Shown piece after piece: positions 17,210 through 26,550 of a DNA stretch of 64,000 nucleotides; within the stretch, counting starts at the first letter, position 1; every line of letters begins with the position of its first letter. The notes under the pieces were generated by a model. The model was not told the origin of the DNA. It ran no database searches and worked only from the letters and a program-made list of their open reading frames with translations. Made by a program: the position numbers and the translations under genes. The DNA comes from Belliella buryatensis (GTDB taxonomy: Bacteria; Bacteroidota; Bacteroidia; Cytophagales; Cyclobacteriaceae): NCBI RefSeq assembly GCF_900188245.1, contig NZ_FZOK01000004.1:186001-250000 (forward strand), given 5' to 3'.

Positions 17210-18107
17210 ACTTCTTCTCCTTTATTTCAATAATAGGCAACAATCTTTCTACATCCTCCCTGTAAAGCATCCCAAGCTCTGCTCTAAGACAATTTGCTGC
17301 TCCAAAAGCAACAGCATATCTTGCATGATCTTGCAATGCTTTATTATGGATTAAACTAAAACCTAACCCTGCTGTCAGACAGTCCCCACTGCCCACTGTA
17401 CTGATTACTTTGCTTAGCACAACTTTACCCTCAATTATACCTTCATTGGAAATCAAATTCAAGCCATCTTTTCCCTTGGTCAAGGCTAGCATGGACACTG
17501 ACTTCAGTTCATTAGGCATCATATTATTAGTCTCTTTATATTCAATTTCATTGAGATGCAATGCTGTAATGTTCTCTTGTAAAGCATTCTGAAGCTGAAC
17601 TCCCGTACAATCCAAGATTACATCAACTTGATTTTGATTACAAAGCTTGACCAACTCTTGGCAAGAAATCTCTGCACTATCCATAGGCCAAGAACCAGAG
17701 ATGATCACAAGCTGTGCCTGCTTAACCCTTTTAGCAAATAGCTTCTTAAAGGACTCAAAACTTTGAATATCCATCTGTGGACCTGGCTCTAAGAGTTCAG
17801 TATGATCCAATCGCTTATCAGCAGATTGAATAGTATAGCATTTCCTAGTATTTCCTGATAAGCTAATTCCTCCAACATCAATCCCATGATCCCTACACTG
17901 AGATTTGACCCACTCCCCATTTGGTCCAGCCCAAAAGCCTAATAAGGACACTTTAGAACCCATCTCTTGTAGGGCCAATGCCACATGAACTCCCTTTCCA
18001 CCAGGAAACTCTTGGATATTGGTAAGTCTATTGGGCTCACCAAATTTCAAGCATTCCAACTGAGCGTAAGTATCAATAGAAGGGTTGGGACAGACTACAA
18101 GTATCAT
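17199..18107 (-). CDS. 1-phosphofructokinase/tagatose-6-phosphate kinase family protein
   Basis: A 302-residue kinase of the LacC/FruK branch of PfkB. Landmarks are PNPSIDTYAQL near residue 7, FPGGKGVHVALALQEMG near residue 34 (normally GGKGINVA) and the C-terminal STVGSGDCLTAGL near residue 236, with the catalytic Asp in GSGD in place of the usual GAGD. It most likely phosphorylates tagatose-6-phosphate to the 1,6-bisphosphate, feeding the aldolase two genes downstream. It sits between agaS (4-base overlap) and the second kinase (11-base overlap). Fructose-1-phosphate kinase is the alternative from family alone, but the AgaS and KbaY neighbours favour tagatose-6-phosphate. Confidence 0.85.
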   Translation of the reverse strand: MILVVCPNPSIDTYAQLECLKFGEPNRLTNIQEFPGGKGVHVALALQEMGSKVSLLGFWAGPNGEWVKSQCRDHGIDVGGISLSGNTRKCYTIQSADKRLDHTELLEPGPQMDIQSFESFKKLFAKRVKQAQLVIISGSWPMDSAEISCQELVKLCNQNQVDVILDCTGVQLQNALQENITALHLNEIEYKETNNMMPNELKSVSMLALTKGKDGLNLISNEGIIEGKVVLSKVISTVGSGDCLTAGLGFSLIHNKALQDHARYAVAFGAANCLRAELGMLYREDVERLLPIIEIKEKKYAQ

Positions 18108-19282
18108 TTTTCTTTGCGATAAATATTTACACCTTGTACAACCCTAGATATTGCACCACTTATTGAAGGATTGTCAGGTTTCAATCCCAAATTGAGACAC
18201 TTATAAAACCCTAACAACTGTCCAATGAGTGTAGCTGATAGAATTCTAAAATCCCCTGCTGTGCAGCTACTACTTCTTGGCGCTAAATTTATGATTGACT
18301 TGAAGTCATCTGAATACCAAGCACCATAGGTGATGATTGGTAGGCTTCTTGAGTCTTGAGCTAAACTAGCCGCCAGGTCTCTTTCATATTGATAAACATG
18401 TGGATCATTTGAAAAAAGAAAAACAAGCAAGGATTTTTCATTGACAACAGCCCTAGGACCATGTCTAAATCCAAGGAATGAATCATGCTTACAAACTACC
18501 TGACCGTCCGTCAATTCTTGAAGTTTCAAATGACACTCTCTTGCCACTCCCAACATGGGGCCAGACCCTAAAAAAACCACTCTATCAAATTGACTACTAG
18601 CGATTTCCATAAAATCCCCTAAATGTTCTGCAAATATTTCATCCGCATGCTCTGATACAGCTATCACTTTTTCACCGACATTGCCTAGATTTTTTAATTG
18701 TGCAATCACCAAGATTGACAGCAACATAGATGTAAAGCTACCTGTCATCGCTAAACTTTTGTCATTAGCCTCCTCAGGAAGTAATAGACAATAACTATTG
18801 CCTTTATGATTTTTGACATACTCAGCCAACTCCCCCTCACGATTGCAGGTGATAACTAGGTGATAGATATGATCTACATATTCATCTGCCAAATGAACCG
18901 TTTCAACACTTTCTGGACTATTGCCAGACCGAGCAAAAGAAACCAAAAGTGTCGGTATTTCCTTGTTAAAAGCTAATTCAGGATGCGTAACAATATCTGT
19001 AGTCGGTATAGCTTGAGTAATCACTCCTGTATTGGATTGAACCAAACCAGCCGCTGCCTCTCCAATAAAAGCAGAAGAACCGGCACCTGTAAGTATGATT
19101 CTTAAATTAGGAAGACTATAAAGTGGGCTCAAAAACGATTCTAATTCGATTTTTTGAGAAGCAATCAGTGCCAACACATCCAGCCACAACTGAGGTTGCT
19201 GCATGATTTCTCTTGCGGTATGCTCTGCGCCGATTTTGACAGCAGACTGCTTCTCTAGGTTCAAATAGGTTGTTGATATCAT
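18104..19282 (-). CDS. agaS: AgaS-type galactosamine-6-phosphate deaminase/isomerase (SIS domains)
   Basis: A 392-residue protein with two sugar-isomerase (SIS) domains. The first has LTGAGSSAFIGEAAAG near residue 63 and SFARSGNSPESVET near 113. The second has VFLGSGPMLGVARECHLKLQE near 236 and the conserved CKHDSFLGFRHGPRAVV near 262. Length and order match AgaS, which converts galactosamine-6-phosphate to tagatose-6-phosphate and ammonia. It starts six bases after the symporter gene and overlaps the next kinase gene by four bases. The GlmS isomerase half is a more remote relative, but no glutaminase domain is present. Context makes AgaS the strong choice. Confidence 0.9.
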   Translation of the reverse strand: MISTTYLNLEKQSAVKIGAEHTAREIMQQPQLWLDVLALIASQKIELESFLSPLYSLPNLRIILTGAGSSAFIGEAAAGLVQSNTGVITQAIPTTDIVTHPELAFNKEIPTLLVSFARSGNSPESVETVHLADEYVDHIYHLVITCNREGELAEYVKNHKGNSYCLLLPEEANDKSLAMTGSFTSMLLSILVIAQLKNLGNVGEKVIAVSEHADEIFAEHLGDFMEIASSQFDRVVFLGSGPMLGVARECHLKLQELTDGQVVCKHDSFLGFRHGPRAVVNEKSLLVFLFSNDPHVYQYERDLAASLAQDSRSLPIITYGAWYSDDFKSIINLAPRSSSCTAGDFRILSATLIGQLLGFYKCLNLGLKPDNPSISGAISRVVQGVNIYRKEK

Positions 19283-19288
19283 ATTTTC

Positions 19289-21067
19289 TTATTCTTTTTT
19301 ATCTATCAATCTATATACAAGCGCAAACGCAACAATAGCTAGCATAAATAGCCCTGCGCCAGACGTATAACTTTTCAATACTACTTTCCCAATAGCTATA
19401 AGTAATGCATAAATAGCAATCACTCCGATGGCAAAAGAGAACAAGGCTTTTTGAAATCCAAACAAGGTTGGATCTGCATCAGCGGCTTCTTGTGAAGTCA
19501 TTTGAGACCTAATCTTCGCCCATCCCCTTCCAGGCACTTTAGTGATTTTCAAAAAATTAATCAATACTGATTTACTTGTAGGAGAACTCAAGTAAGCCAC
19601 CATTACCCATGAAAATGTAGTAATTGCAACCCCAACTATCAACTCAATATGGGTTTCTACAGACTCAAAATAATACTGATGAACAAATGCAAAATATAAA
19701 GCTACCATAAATGACACTACCATGGCTGTCAGCTCACTAGCTGCATTGATTCTCCACCAATACCATCTGAGGATATAAAGCAATCCTGTACCTGCTCCGA
19801 TCTGTAAGAGAATACTGAAGCTTTGAAGTGCATTCTCCAACTGCAGAGCCATATACCCACCGAGTAACATGATCAGAACTGTTGCAATTCTTCCAACATT
19901 GACCAATGTCTTTTGAGAACTTTTAGGGTTGATAAATCTTTTATAGAAATCATTTACCACATAGGAAGCTCCCCAGTTCAGATGCGTAGAAAGTGTAGAC
20001 ATATATGCCGCTACCAATGAGGTAACCACCAAGCCCATCAAACCCACAGGTAAAAAAGATAACATAGCTGGATAAGCGATGTCGTCTTTGATGATCTGAG
20101 CAGAAGCGTTTGGAAATGCCGTCTGAATATCGTCCAAAGAAGGGAAAACGATGATGGAAGCTAATGCCACAATGATCCATGGCCAAGGTCTAATGGCATA
20201 ATGAACAATATTGAAAAGCAAAACTGATGAAAAGGCATGCTTTTCATTTTTGGCGGCTAGCATCCTTTGGACAACATACCCCCCTCCTCCCGGCTCTGCA
20301 CCAGGGTACCATACAGACCACCATTGGACAAAAAGCGGGATAAAAAATATCACAACCGCTATTTCCATATTTCCAAAATCAGGAAGTATATGAAGCTTAC
20401 TACTTACATCAGGGTGATTGATCAAATTATCCATACCACCTACCGCTGGATGAGAAACTGCAATGTAAGCAGCAGCTATTGCTCCGCCTAAGGAGAGCCC
20501 AAACTGTAAGAAATCTGTCAAGACCACACCCCGCAAGCCTCCAAGGGAACTATAAATCACGGTGACGATGCCAGCTATCAACAATGTCTGCAACGGACTA
20601 ATTCCTAGCAAAATTCCTCCAATTTTGATAGCTGCAAGTGAGACAGAGGCAATAATCACCACATTAAAAAATATCCCCAAATAAATGGCTCTAAATCCTC
20701 TCAAAAATGCTGCAAGCTTACCACTATACCTCAATTCATAGAATTCTATATCAGTCAAAACTCCCGATCGCTTCCAAAGCTTAGCAAAGAAAAAGACTGT
20801 TAGCATACCAGTAAGTAAAAAACTCCACCATACCCAATTACCAGCCACTCCATTTGTCCTGACTATATCTGTTACTAAGTTGGGGGTATCTGTAGAGAAA
20901 GTCGTAGCAACCATGGATATCCCAAGTAACCACCAGGACATGTTACCTCCAGCATTAAAATATTCTTCTTGACTCTTAGATGCCTTTTTAGCTGTATATA
21001 ACCCTATCCCTAGTGATACTGCAAAAAAGCCAATAAGTATGATCCAGTCAATCCCTTGTAACAGCAT
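19289..21067 (-). CDS. Sodium:solute symporter (SSS family), probable GalNAc transporter
   Basis: A 592-residue inner-membrane protein with about 13-14 hydrophobic helices. Family features are the N-terminal IGLYTAKKASKSQEEYFNAGG near residue 22, the GGNMSWWLLGISMVATTFS helix near 40 and the SSLGGLRGVVLTDFLQF signature near residue 175. SSS members co-transport sugars, amino acids or other solutes with sodium. As the first gene of the operon encoding two kinases, AgaS and the aldolase, it most likely brings free GalNAc into the cytoplasm. That would explain why a dedicated GalNAc kinase is needed. Substrate is inferred from position only. Confidence 0.85.
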   Translation of the reverse strand: MLLQGIDWIILIGFFAVSLGIGLYTAKKASKSQEEYFNAGGNMSWWLLGISMVATTFSTDTPNLVTDIVRTNGVAGNWVWWSFLLTGMLTVFFFAKLWKRSGVLTDIEFYELRYSGKLAAFLRGFRAIYLGIFFNVVIIASVSLAAIKIGGILLGISPLQTLLIAGIVTVIYSSLGGLRGVVLTDFLQFGLSLGGAIAAAYIAVSHPAVGGMDNLINHPDVSSKLHILPDFGNMEIAVVIFFIPLFVQWWSVWYPGAEPGGGGYVVQRMLAAKNEKHAFSSVLLFNIVHYAIRPWPWIIVALASIIVFPSLDDIQTAFPNASAQIIKDDIAYPAMLSFLPVGLMGLVVTSLVAAYMSTLSTHLNWGASYVVNDFYKRFINPKSSQKTLVNVGRIATVLIMLLGGYMALQLENALQSFSILLQIGAGTGLLYILRWYWWRINAASELTAMVVSFMVALYFAFVHQYYFESVETHIELIVGVAITTFSWVMVAYLSSPTSKSVLINFLKITKVPGRGWAKIRSQMTSQEAADADPTLFGFQKALFSFAIGVIAIYALLIAIGKVVLKSYTSGAGLFMLAIVAFALVYRLIDKKE

Positions 21068-21334
21068 GCTATATAGAAAATTTTACTTCAAATACTTTGT
21101 TCATAATTTCTCAAACTCAATTGATAAATCATTAAAATCTAATTTTTCGTTTTCTTGACTTCTTAATCACTATCTTAAATCACCTTAATCCCAACCTATA
21201 ATTAATAAGCTATCGGAATATTTCGAAATATAAAAACTTTCATTATTATATAAAACGAAAATAAATTAATTTTCATTTTATTTTCACATTTCAAATGAAA
21301 TCAAAATGTTATCTTTCGAGTTACCAGATAAAAA
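21068..21334. other. Intergenic control region of the symporter operon
   Basis: No gene is seen between the symporter start and the GH20 terminator. The right half (about 21230-21310) is rich in TTTCATTT-, ACGAAAAT- and TTTCGA-like strings on both strands. These resemble the half-sites suspected upstream of agaR and the sulfatase, so this may be another operator region. Together with the adjacent terminator it explains the gap up to the GH20 gene. Confidence 0.4.
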
Positions 21335-21368
21335 AATACCATGAAAAACATTGGTTTTCCATGGTATT
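21335..21368 (-). terminator. Terminator after the GH20 gene
   Basis: A hairpin of AATACCATG and CATGGTATT arms extended by AAAAC/GTTTT with a short loop. On the minus strand a seven-base T run follows. Confidence 0.8.
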
Positions 21369-21389
21369 CATAGTCAATACATATTCATG

Positions 21390-23297
21390 CTATTCAATCT
21401 CTACGGTGTATATACCACTTTCTCTGTTAGATGGAGTTACAATGATATATTTCAATTTCAATGGCTCTTGCCCTTCCCCATGAACAGGCATCAAGAAAGG
21501 ACCTCTATATAGATGAGCTGTTCTATCTGCCTTGTGACCATCAAACGAATAATATATTTTGCTACCGGCTACACTACTTGTCAATATCACTTCCTTTTTA
21601 CCATCTTTTTGACTAACAGCTACTACCGCTTCAGGTATTCTGAAATTAACTTTTTGATAATCAAGTTCAGCCAAGTGTTTAGGCATTCGAACCTTTGCAA
21701 AGGAGTTATAATCCTTTTTATCTTTCGCCATCCAAGCCACTTCTGACAGCGCTAGCAATCTTGGGAAAACCATATATTGCATCTTTTCAAACGACGGAAC
21801 ATATTCCGTCCACATGTTAGCCTGTACTCCTAGGATATGCTTTTGTTGCTCAGAAGTAAGATCTTCTGGCCTTGGATGATAGCTGTAGACCTTCTCCAAC
21901 GGCAAGTAGCAACAAATAAAGAGTGGCTCATCAGCCTGCTTGCCTTGACCATGATCTATATACATATGACTATTAGGTGTCATGATGACATCATGCCCCA
22001 TCTTGGCAGCTGCAATTCCCCCGGCCTCACCCCTCCAACTCATCACTGTTGCATTGGGAGCCAAGCCTCCTTCGAGGATTTCATCCCAACCAATCAAGTT
22101 TCTACCGTTTTTATTTAGAAACTTTTCAATTCTCTTGATAAAATAACTTTGAAGTTCATGTTCATCTTTGAGCTTATTTTTTTTGATAACCTTTTGAGCA
22201 ATCTCAGAAGTTTTCCAGTGATCCTTAGGCACCTCATCACCTCCTATATGAATATATTTACTTGGAAAAATAGCCATCACCTCTGTCAAGACATCTTCTA
22301 GGAACTTAAAGGTCTCTTCTTTTGGACCGAAAATATTATAATGAATCCCCCAATATCCTGGTACATAGGGTAAAATTTCATTGTTATAAGACTGACCATT
22401 CTCTCGCTTAGCAGCAATATTTCCTTTTGAAACTACACCATTGACCACATCAAAACTTCCAAATTCAGGGTAAGCAGCAAGTACAGCAGAACTATGTCCT
22501 GGAAGTTCGATCTCAGGAATAACAGTTATTTTTCTTTCAGTAGCATAGCGTACCAATTCTCTTGCTTCATCTTGGGTATAAAAGCCACCATGTCTTACCC
22601 CATCATATATAAATGGCTTGAAATTGCCGTATTGCCCAATAATCGTTGAGTCTCTCCAAGCCGCTATTTGTGTTAGCTTGGGGTATTTTTTGATTTCCAA
22701 CCTCCAGCCTTGATCATCAGTCAAGTGCCAATGCAGCCTATTCAATTTAAAATGGGACATCAAATCCACAATTTGTTTCATCTCATCTAAGGTTCTAAAA
22801 TGACGACTCACATCGATCATCAATCCCCTATAACCATACTCAGGCTGATCCTTGATCTGGACTAATGGAATATGTAATTCATTGCCTCTTTGTTCAATCA
22901 ATTGAATGAGCGTTTGAAATGCATAAAAAATACCCGCATCACCTCCTTTAACCTCAATCTCATTAGCTTTAACTAAGAGGCTGTAAGCTTCATTCTCCAT
23001 GTTTGAATCATGACTCACTTTGATTTTGGTGTGAACCTGTGCTTGAGAAGATATACTCGTACTTACCCCAAACCTTTTATTGATATAAGTGTTGAATAGC
23101 ATCGCTGAACCTCTCTGAGCATCATTTTCAGCATACAATTGAGTTTTGTCTTTTAATACAAATGTCCCTTCTCCAATTGTCACCTCCGAAGGATAAGGAA
23201 CTAAAGCCAATTCATGCTTACTTTGAGCATTTATCAATTGACTGAAAATGAGACCAAAGGTAAGGAAGCAAAGTTTTTTAAAATTTATTAGATTCAT
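21390..23297 (-). CDS. Beta-N-acetylhexosaminidase, GH20
   Basis: A 635-residue exported enzyme with a signal peptide (residues 1-24, ending LINAQS). The chitobiase-like N-terminal domain covers about residues 25-150. The GH20 barrel has GLMIDVSRHFRT near 155, LNRLHWHLTDDQGWRLEI near 185, and the catalytic Asp-Glu pair in HIGGDEVPKDHW near residue 347. A C-terminal beta-domain ends the protein. GH20 enzymes remove terminal beta-GlcNAc or beta-GalNAc by substrate-assisted catalysis. It is the last gene of the operon that also carries the SUMF1-like, Gfo/Idh and TIM-barrel genes. In this GalNAc locus it probably releases beta-linked GalNAc in the periplasm. Confidence 0.92.
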   Translation of the reverse strand: MNLINFKKLCFLTFGLIFSQLINAQSKHELALVPYPSEVTIGEGTFVLKDKTQLYAENDAQRGSAMLFNTYINKRFGVSTSISSQAQVHTKIKVSHDSNMENEAYSLLVKANEIEVKGGDAGIFYAFQTLIQLIEQRGNELHIPLVQIKDQPEYGYRGLMIDVSRHFRTLDEMKQIVDLMSHFKLNRLHWHLTDDQGWRLEIKKYPKLTQIAAWRDSTIIGQYGNFKPFIYDGVRHGGFYTQDEARELVRYATERKITVIPEIELPGHSSAVLAAYPEFGSFDVVNGVVSKGNIAAKRENGQSYNNEILPYVPGYWGIHYNIFGPKEETFKFLEDVLTEVMAIFPSKYIHIGGDEVPKDHWKTSEIAQKVIKKNKLKDEHELQSYFIKRIEKFLNKNGRNLIGWDEILEGGLAPNATVMSWRGEAGGIAAAKMGHDVIMTPNSHMYIDHGQGKQADEPLFICCYLPLEKVYSYHPRPEDLTSEQQKHILGVQANMWTEYVPSFEKMQYMVFPRLLALSEVAWMAKDKKDYNSFAKVRMPKHLAELDYQKVNFRIPEAVVAVSQKDGKKEVILTSSVAGSKIYYSFDGHKADRTAHLYRGPFLMPVHGEGQEPLKLKYIIVTPSNRESGIYTVEIE

Positions 23298-23312
23298 AGT
23301 TTTTTGGGATTA

Positions 23313-24221
23313 TTAATTAAATTTATCTGAGTCCTTATAAGCTTGAATAAGCTTTTTTTCTCCTGCTTCTCCATCTACCGAAAGCCCATGCTCCATACCG
23401 ATAATTCCACGGTAGCCTTTGCTATATAGATGTTTGAATAAATTTAGGTAATTGATTTCTCCAGTGCCTGGCTCTTTTCTACCCGGGTTATCCCCTACTT
23501 GTATATAAGCAATTTCAGTCCAGCATTTGTCTATGTTTGCTAATAAATCACCTTCATTTCTTTGCATGTGGTACGCATCGTACAGGATTTTACAAGCAGG
23601 ACTTCCCACTGCCTTACATATCGAATAAGTCTGATCCGAATATCTTAAAAATAATTCTGGAGTATCACTCAATGGCTCTAATACCATAGTAAGACCATGG
23701 GGTTCAAATATATCAGAAGCCTTTTTGAGAACTTCAATCACATGAGCAGTTTGAATACCGATTGGAAGATTCCTTTCGTAAAACCCAGGAACCACCGTCA
23801 TCCATTTAGCTCCAGTTCTTTTGGCAACCTCTACAGCTTTTTTACAAGTAGCTAAAAAATTATCCGAAAACTCCTGCTTCCCTGTTGTCAATGATTTCTT
23901 CCAATTGTCCCCTCCATCGATCACAAAAACCCCCATCTTCATATCTCGTCGCTCTAAGGCTTTGGCAATTTTGTTTTGATCTTCTATTGATCTTCCCATC
24001 ATGCCATTATCTTCTAGAGCCCTGAAACCATGCTCAGCCATGAAATCAATCTGAGCTATCAGATCACCGCCCGCAGTATGACGGAACATCCCAAAATGTG
24101 GCGCATAAATATGATTAAATTTATGCTCTGAATTAGCTCCATACACATTGCTTCCAAAAGGATATATGGCTGTGAGAGCAGTCGCTAAACTCGCCCTTTC
24201 AATAAACTTTCTTCTTTCCAT
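23313..24221 (-). CDS. Exported sugar isomerase-like TIM-barrel protein (hydroxypyruvate isomerase family)
   Basis: A 302-residue protein with a twin-arginine-like start (MERRKFIERASLATALTAIYP) and an AP-endonuclease-2/xylose-isomerase-type barrel. Metal-site residues are suggested by MVLEPLSDT near residue 180 (Glu), ILYDAYHMQRNEGD near 210 (Asp, His), YIQVGDNPGRKEPGTGEI near 240 and the terminal IGMEHGLS (Glu). The pattern matches Hyi-like hydroxypyruvate isomerase proteins. Export and pairing with a Gfo/Idh protein four bases away suggest that it acts on an oxidised sugar or glycoside in the periplasm. True hydroxypyruvate isomerase activity seems less likely. The substrate is unknown. Confidence 0.75.
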   Translation of the reverse strand: MERRKFIERASLATALTAIYPFGSNVYGANSEHKFNHIYAPHFGMFRHTAGGDLIAQIDFMAEHGFRALEDNGMMGRSIEDQNKIAKALERRDMKMGVFVIDGGDNWKKSLTTGKQEFSDNFLATCKKAVEVAKRTGAKWMTVVPGFYERNLPIGIQTAHVIEVLKKASDIFEPHGLTMVLEPLSDTPELFLRYSDQTYSICKAVGSPACKILYDAYHMQRNEGDLLANIDKCWTEIAYIQVGDNPGRKEPGTGEINYLNLFKHLYSKGYRGIIGMEHGLSVDGEAGEKKLIQAYKDSDKFN

Positions 24222-24224
24222 AGT

Positions 24225-25529
24225 TTATATCACTTTGGTTTTCCCTGGTAAAGCAAATGGATAATATCCTGCATCATCTGGCAGAACTTGAGGATTGGAT
24301 TTCCAATCAAGCCTTGCTGGCATAAGGCTTATCTCTGACTGCAAAGCCTCATCCCATTGTACTACCTTACCAGAATATGTAGCATTCCTCCCCAATATTG
24401 CTGTCATAGTACTCTTAGCTGCATGTTCTGCATCTTGGTATTTAAACTCCCCATCCACAATGGCTTTGAATAACATATCATGCTCTTTTTGGTAAGGATT
24501 TTTATTACCTTTCCCGTCATGATTGTAAAGCACATTTCCATTTCTATCCCATAGCTGACCCTTATTTCCAGCATTTAAATAAGCCCTACCATTAGTTCCT
24601 TGAAAAGTTTCGTCTACTCTATTGTGGGCACCTGGAAAATGTCTACACTCACCCAAAATAACTGTTCCGTCCTCGTAAGTATAAGTCACTGAATGGTGAT
24701 CAAATATTTCTCCGTGCTCCTTCCCATTCCTAATAAATCGACCTCCAGTACCTTCAGCTTTAATGGGATAAGCACCTTTTATCCAGTTGACCACATCTAA
24801 ATTATGGACATGCTGCTCTACAATATGATCTCCACAAAGCCAATTGAAATAGTACCAATTTCTCATTTGGTACTCCATTTCTGTCATCCCAGCTTCTCTT
24901 TGCTTGACCCAAACACCCGCATCATTCCAATAAACTTGCCCTGAAACGATATCACCAATGGCTCCATCGTGAATTCGCTTGATGGTTTCTACATAGCTAT
25001 CTTGATATCTTCTTTGGAGCCCTACGACTACATTTAGCTTTTTCTCACTTGCTTCTTTTGCTGCATCTAGGACTTTCCTGATTCCCACTGCATCCGTGGC
25101 TACAGGCTTTTCCATAAATACTTGTTTATTTTGCCGAATAGCTTCCTGAAAATGATCAGGTCTAAAGCCAGGAGGCGCTGCCAAGATGACCACATCTGCT
25201 TCTTTAATGGCATCTTTGTAGGCATCGAAGCCTACGAATTTTTTATCCTCAGGAACTTCAACTTTATCCTTCCCATATTTATCAAATATAGGTTTGTAGC
25301 TTCCTTCCAACCTGTCACGAAAAGCATCTGCCATTGCTACTAATTTGATATTGTAGCCAGTCTCGAATGCTTGAAAAACAGCTCCTGTTCCCCTGCCCCC
25401 GCAACCTATCAATGCTATTTTAATCGCATCATCTCCTGATGCAAAAGCTTTTGGTAAGGAAAAAGGACTAATCATGGCGCCTCCTGCAATCAATGCAGAG
25501 GTCTTGATAAAGTTTCTTCTATGGTTCAT
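24225..25529 (-). CDS. Exported Gfo/Idh-family NAD(P)-dependent oxidoreductase
   Basis: A 434-residue protein with a Tat-like signal (NHRRNFIKTSALIAGGAM). The Rossmann fold has IALIGCGGRGTGAVFQAFE near residue 38, and the EKPVATD motif (MEKPVATDAVGIRKVLDA) with the catalytic Lys lies near residue 137. A second domain contains DHIVEQHVHNLDVVNWI near 222. It lacks the GH109-specific strings of the other Gfo/Idh gene in this locus. Proteins of this type oxidise sugars or glycosides, and some make 3-keto-glycosides for later cleavage. It lies in the operon between the SUMF1-like gene and the TIM-barrel gene. The substrate cannot be named. Confidence 0.8.
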   Translation of the reverse strand: MNHRRNFIKTSALIAGGAMISPFSLPKAFASGDDAIKIALIGCGGRGTGAVFQAFETGYNIKLVAMADAFRDRLEGSYKPIFDKYGKDKVEVPEDKKFVGFDAYKDAIKEADVVILAAPPGFRPDHFQEAIRQNKQVFMEKPVATDAVGIRKVLDAAKEASEKKLNVVVGLQRRYQDSYVETIKRIHDGAIGDIVSGQVYWNDAGVWVKQREAGMTEMEYQMRNWYYFNWLCGDHIVEQHVHNLDVVNWIKGAYPIKAEGTGGRFIRNGKEHGEIFDHHSVTYTYEDGTVILGECRHFPGAHNRVDETFQGTNGRAYLNAGNKGQLWDRNGNVLYNHDGKGNKNPYQKEHDMLFKAIVDGEFKYQDAEHAAKSTMTAILGRNATYSGKVVQWDEALQSEISLMPARLDWKSNPQVLPDDAGYYPFALPGKTKVI

Positions 25530-25560
25530 TATTAGTGTATTATTGGCTTATAAATATTTT

Positions 25561-26550
25561 TTAATAATCTGCGATTGGCTCTTGGTTGTAATAGGTATGT
25601 ATTTCTTCTTCAGTGGGAGGTATTAGTGGTCTTACTACTCGCATCCCTACGAATGGAGCTTCTGGAAACCACCATTGACTTTTAGGAATTTGAGGATCTA
25701 ATTGCTTCCATACAGGATCTGAAGCAAAGCGCTTTCCTGATCTCAGTTCACTGGCATCACTTTCATAATGACCACCCCTCAATACTTGTGGGTATAGTTC
25801 CTGCGACCTTTCAACTGGATTTTTTAATATTCTTTGAGATTCCTTATAGGGGGCATAATGATCATATGTCCACTCCATGACATTACCGAGCATGTCATAA
25901 AGCCCCCATGGGTTTGGTTTTTTTGAGCCAACTGGCTTTGTTTCTTCTTGGCTATTTGATTCATACACTGCATACTCGGTAAGCTCTTCTGGGTCATTTC
26001 CGAAAAAGTAAGCACTCTGCGAGCCAGCACGTGCCGCATATTCCCACTCTGCTTCAGTAGGTAGTCTGTAGAAAATTCCTGTTTTCAGATATAGCCACTT
26101 ACAAAACTGAATCGCTCCATATTGGGTCATGGCTAAAGCAGGCTTATTTTCTTTTCCCATCCCGAATGTCATGTCCAAATAAGGCATACTTGGTCTACTG
26201 AGTCCATCTACTTGTTGGGCTATTGCTTTGGTACTGACAGCTTTTTCATAATCCTTATCTAAAAAAAGCTCAAAAAGATCCCAAGTTACTTCATGCGCAC
26301 CCATCCAAAAAGCATCTATTGAAACCCTTCTTTGTGGAGATTCATCTTCCACGTGACCAGATTCATCAGCTGATGTCCCCATCAAAAACTCTCCAGCAGG
26401 AATTGGTACCATTTCAAAAGACAAGCTTGTATGTGGTATTTCTTGTTGATAAGGTTCAAAGGATTGATTTTGAGTTTTTGAATCAATCTGAACGATCAAA
26501 AAAAGAACAAGTATTGTTAATGCAATCTTATATTTATTTAATATTTTCAT
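25561..26550 (-). CDS. SUMF1/FGE-domain protein lacking the FGE cysteines
   Basis: The start is placed at the ATG of MKILNKYKIALTILV, which begins a clear signal peptide. A longer frame begins with TTG at 26598 and adds 16 residues before it. The mature part is a formylglycine-generating-enzyme (SUMF1) fold: MVPIPAGEFLMGT, DEVT-like HEVTWDLFELFL, RLPTEAEWEYAARAG, WGLYDMLGNVMEWTYD and VLRGGHYESDASELRSGKRF. In working aerobic FGEs, the region after RGG holds two cysteines (C-x4-C) that bind copper. Here both are absent. It is therefore probably not a sulfatase activator, despite the sulfatase next door. Many such proteins are periplasmic with other or unknown roles. Confidence 0.8.
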   Translation of the reverse strand: MKILNKYKIALTILVLFLIVQIDSKTQNQSFEPYQQEIPHTSLSFEMVPIPAGEFLMGTSADESGHVEDESPQRRVSIDAFWMGAHEVTWDLFELFLDKDYEKAVSTKAIAQQVDGLSRPSMPYLDMTFGMGKENKPALAMTQYGAIQFCKWLYLKTGIFYRLPTEAEWEYAARAGSQSAYFFGNDPEELTEYAVYESNSQEETKPVGSKKPNPWGLYDMLGNVMEWTYDHYAPYKESQRILKNPVERSQELYPQVLRGGHYESDASELRSGKRFASDPVWKQLDPQIPKSQWWFPEAPFVGMRVVRPLIPPTEEEIHTYYNQEPIADY

